Of a stretch of DNA of 5,860 nucleotides, positions 5,823 through 5,860 are shown piece by piece. Each line of letters starts with the position of its first letter. Position 1 is the stretch's first letter. Source of the stretch: Treponema sp. (GTDB lineage: Bacteria; Spirochaetota; Spirochaetia; Treponematales; Breznakiellaceae); assembly GCA_031272575.1 (NCBI GenBank), contig JAISTO010000052.1, positions 1 through 5,860 of the forward strand. Direction: 5' to 3'. The notes under the pieces were generated by a model, which was not told the origin of the DNA, did not search any database, and saw only the letters and a program-made list of their open reading frames with translations. The translations under genes were made by a program, and so were the position numbers.

Positions 5823-5860
5823 ATGAAAGCGGCATTAAAAATTCCCGGCCCCGAATCAGT
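5823..5860 (+). CDS. Start of an unidentified gene (3' end outside window)
   Basis: AAGGAG (5811-5816), six bases before ATG 5823, and a good promoter upstream make this a credible gene start. Only MKAALKIPGPES and two bases of the next codon are visible. An MKAA- opening followed by a Gly-Pro stretch is common in zinc-dependent alcohol/polyol dehydrogenases, and a dehydrogenase would suit the missing reductase step of uronate breakdown, but twelve residues cannot establish a family. It is transcribed divergently from the pfkA-uxaA-uxaC operon and has its own operator-like site. Confidence 0.6.
   Translation, partial: MKAALKIPGPES

Overview
The window holds a GC-rich bacterial gene cluster read on the minus strand. 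It is flanked on the left by the tail of a plus-strand DNA methyltransferase gene and on the right by a plus-strand gene that has only just begun. Strong G/C bias at third codon positions and AGGAG-type ribosome binding sites fit a free-living or gut-associated fermentative bacterium. The long 'group II, clade X' phosphofructokinase beside hexuronate genes would suit a spirochaete such as a plant-polysaccharide-degrading Treponema relative, but this taxonomic guess is weak and rests on family knowledge only.

Layout: positions 1-213 (+) are the C-terminus of a DNA N4/N6 methyltransferase. It ends base-to-base against the tail of a minus-strand gene for an exported M15-family zinc peptidase (214-1152). 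Going upstream on the minus strand come uxaC (uronate isomerase, 1157-2593), uxaA (altronate dehydratase, 2644-4176) and a 442-residue phosphofructokinase gene (4180-5508). The junctions pfkA/uxaA and uxaC/M15 are 3 and 4 bases; uxaA/uxaC is 50 bases. All four could therefore be one transcript, pfkA-uxaA-uxaC-M15. The 314-base gap 5509-5822 holds a candidate promoter for this operon, a palindromic element bounded by perfect 17-bp inverted repeats, and, for the divergent gene starting at 5823, a good sigma70-type promoter overlapped by a palindromic operator-like sequence.

Functionally, UxaC isomerises D-glucuronate and D-galacturonate to D-fructuronate and D-tagaturonate, and UxaA dehydrates D-altronate to 2-keto-3-deoxygluconate. 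The NADH-dependent reductase linking them (UxaB), and the KDG kinase and aldolase that follow, are not in the window. Phosphofructokinase has no place in the standard uronate route, and a cell-wall peptidase at the operon's end is unexpected. The clearest points for a second look are that mixed gene content, a G10 homopolymer inside uxaA, stop codons merged with Shine-Dalgarno-like sequence at two gene junctions, and the structured intergenic region. I see no convincing wholly new system; most of the window is recognisable metabolism.
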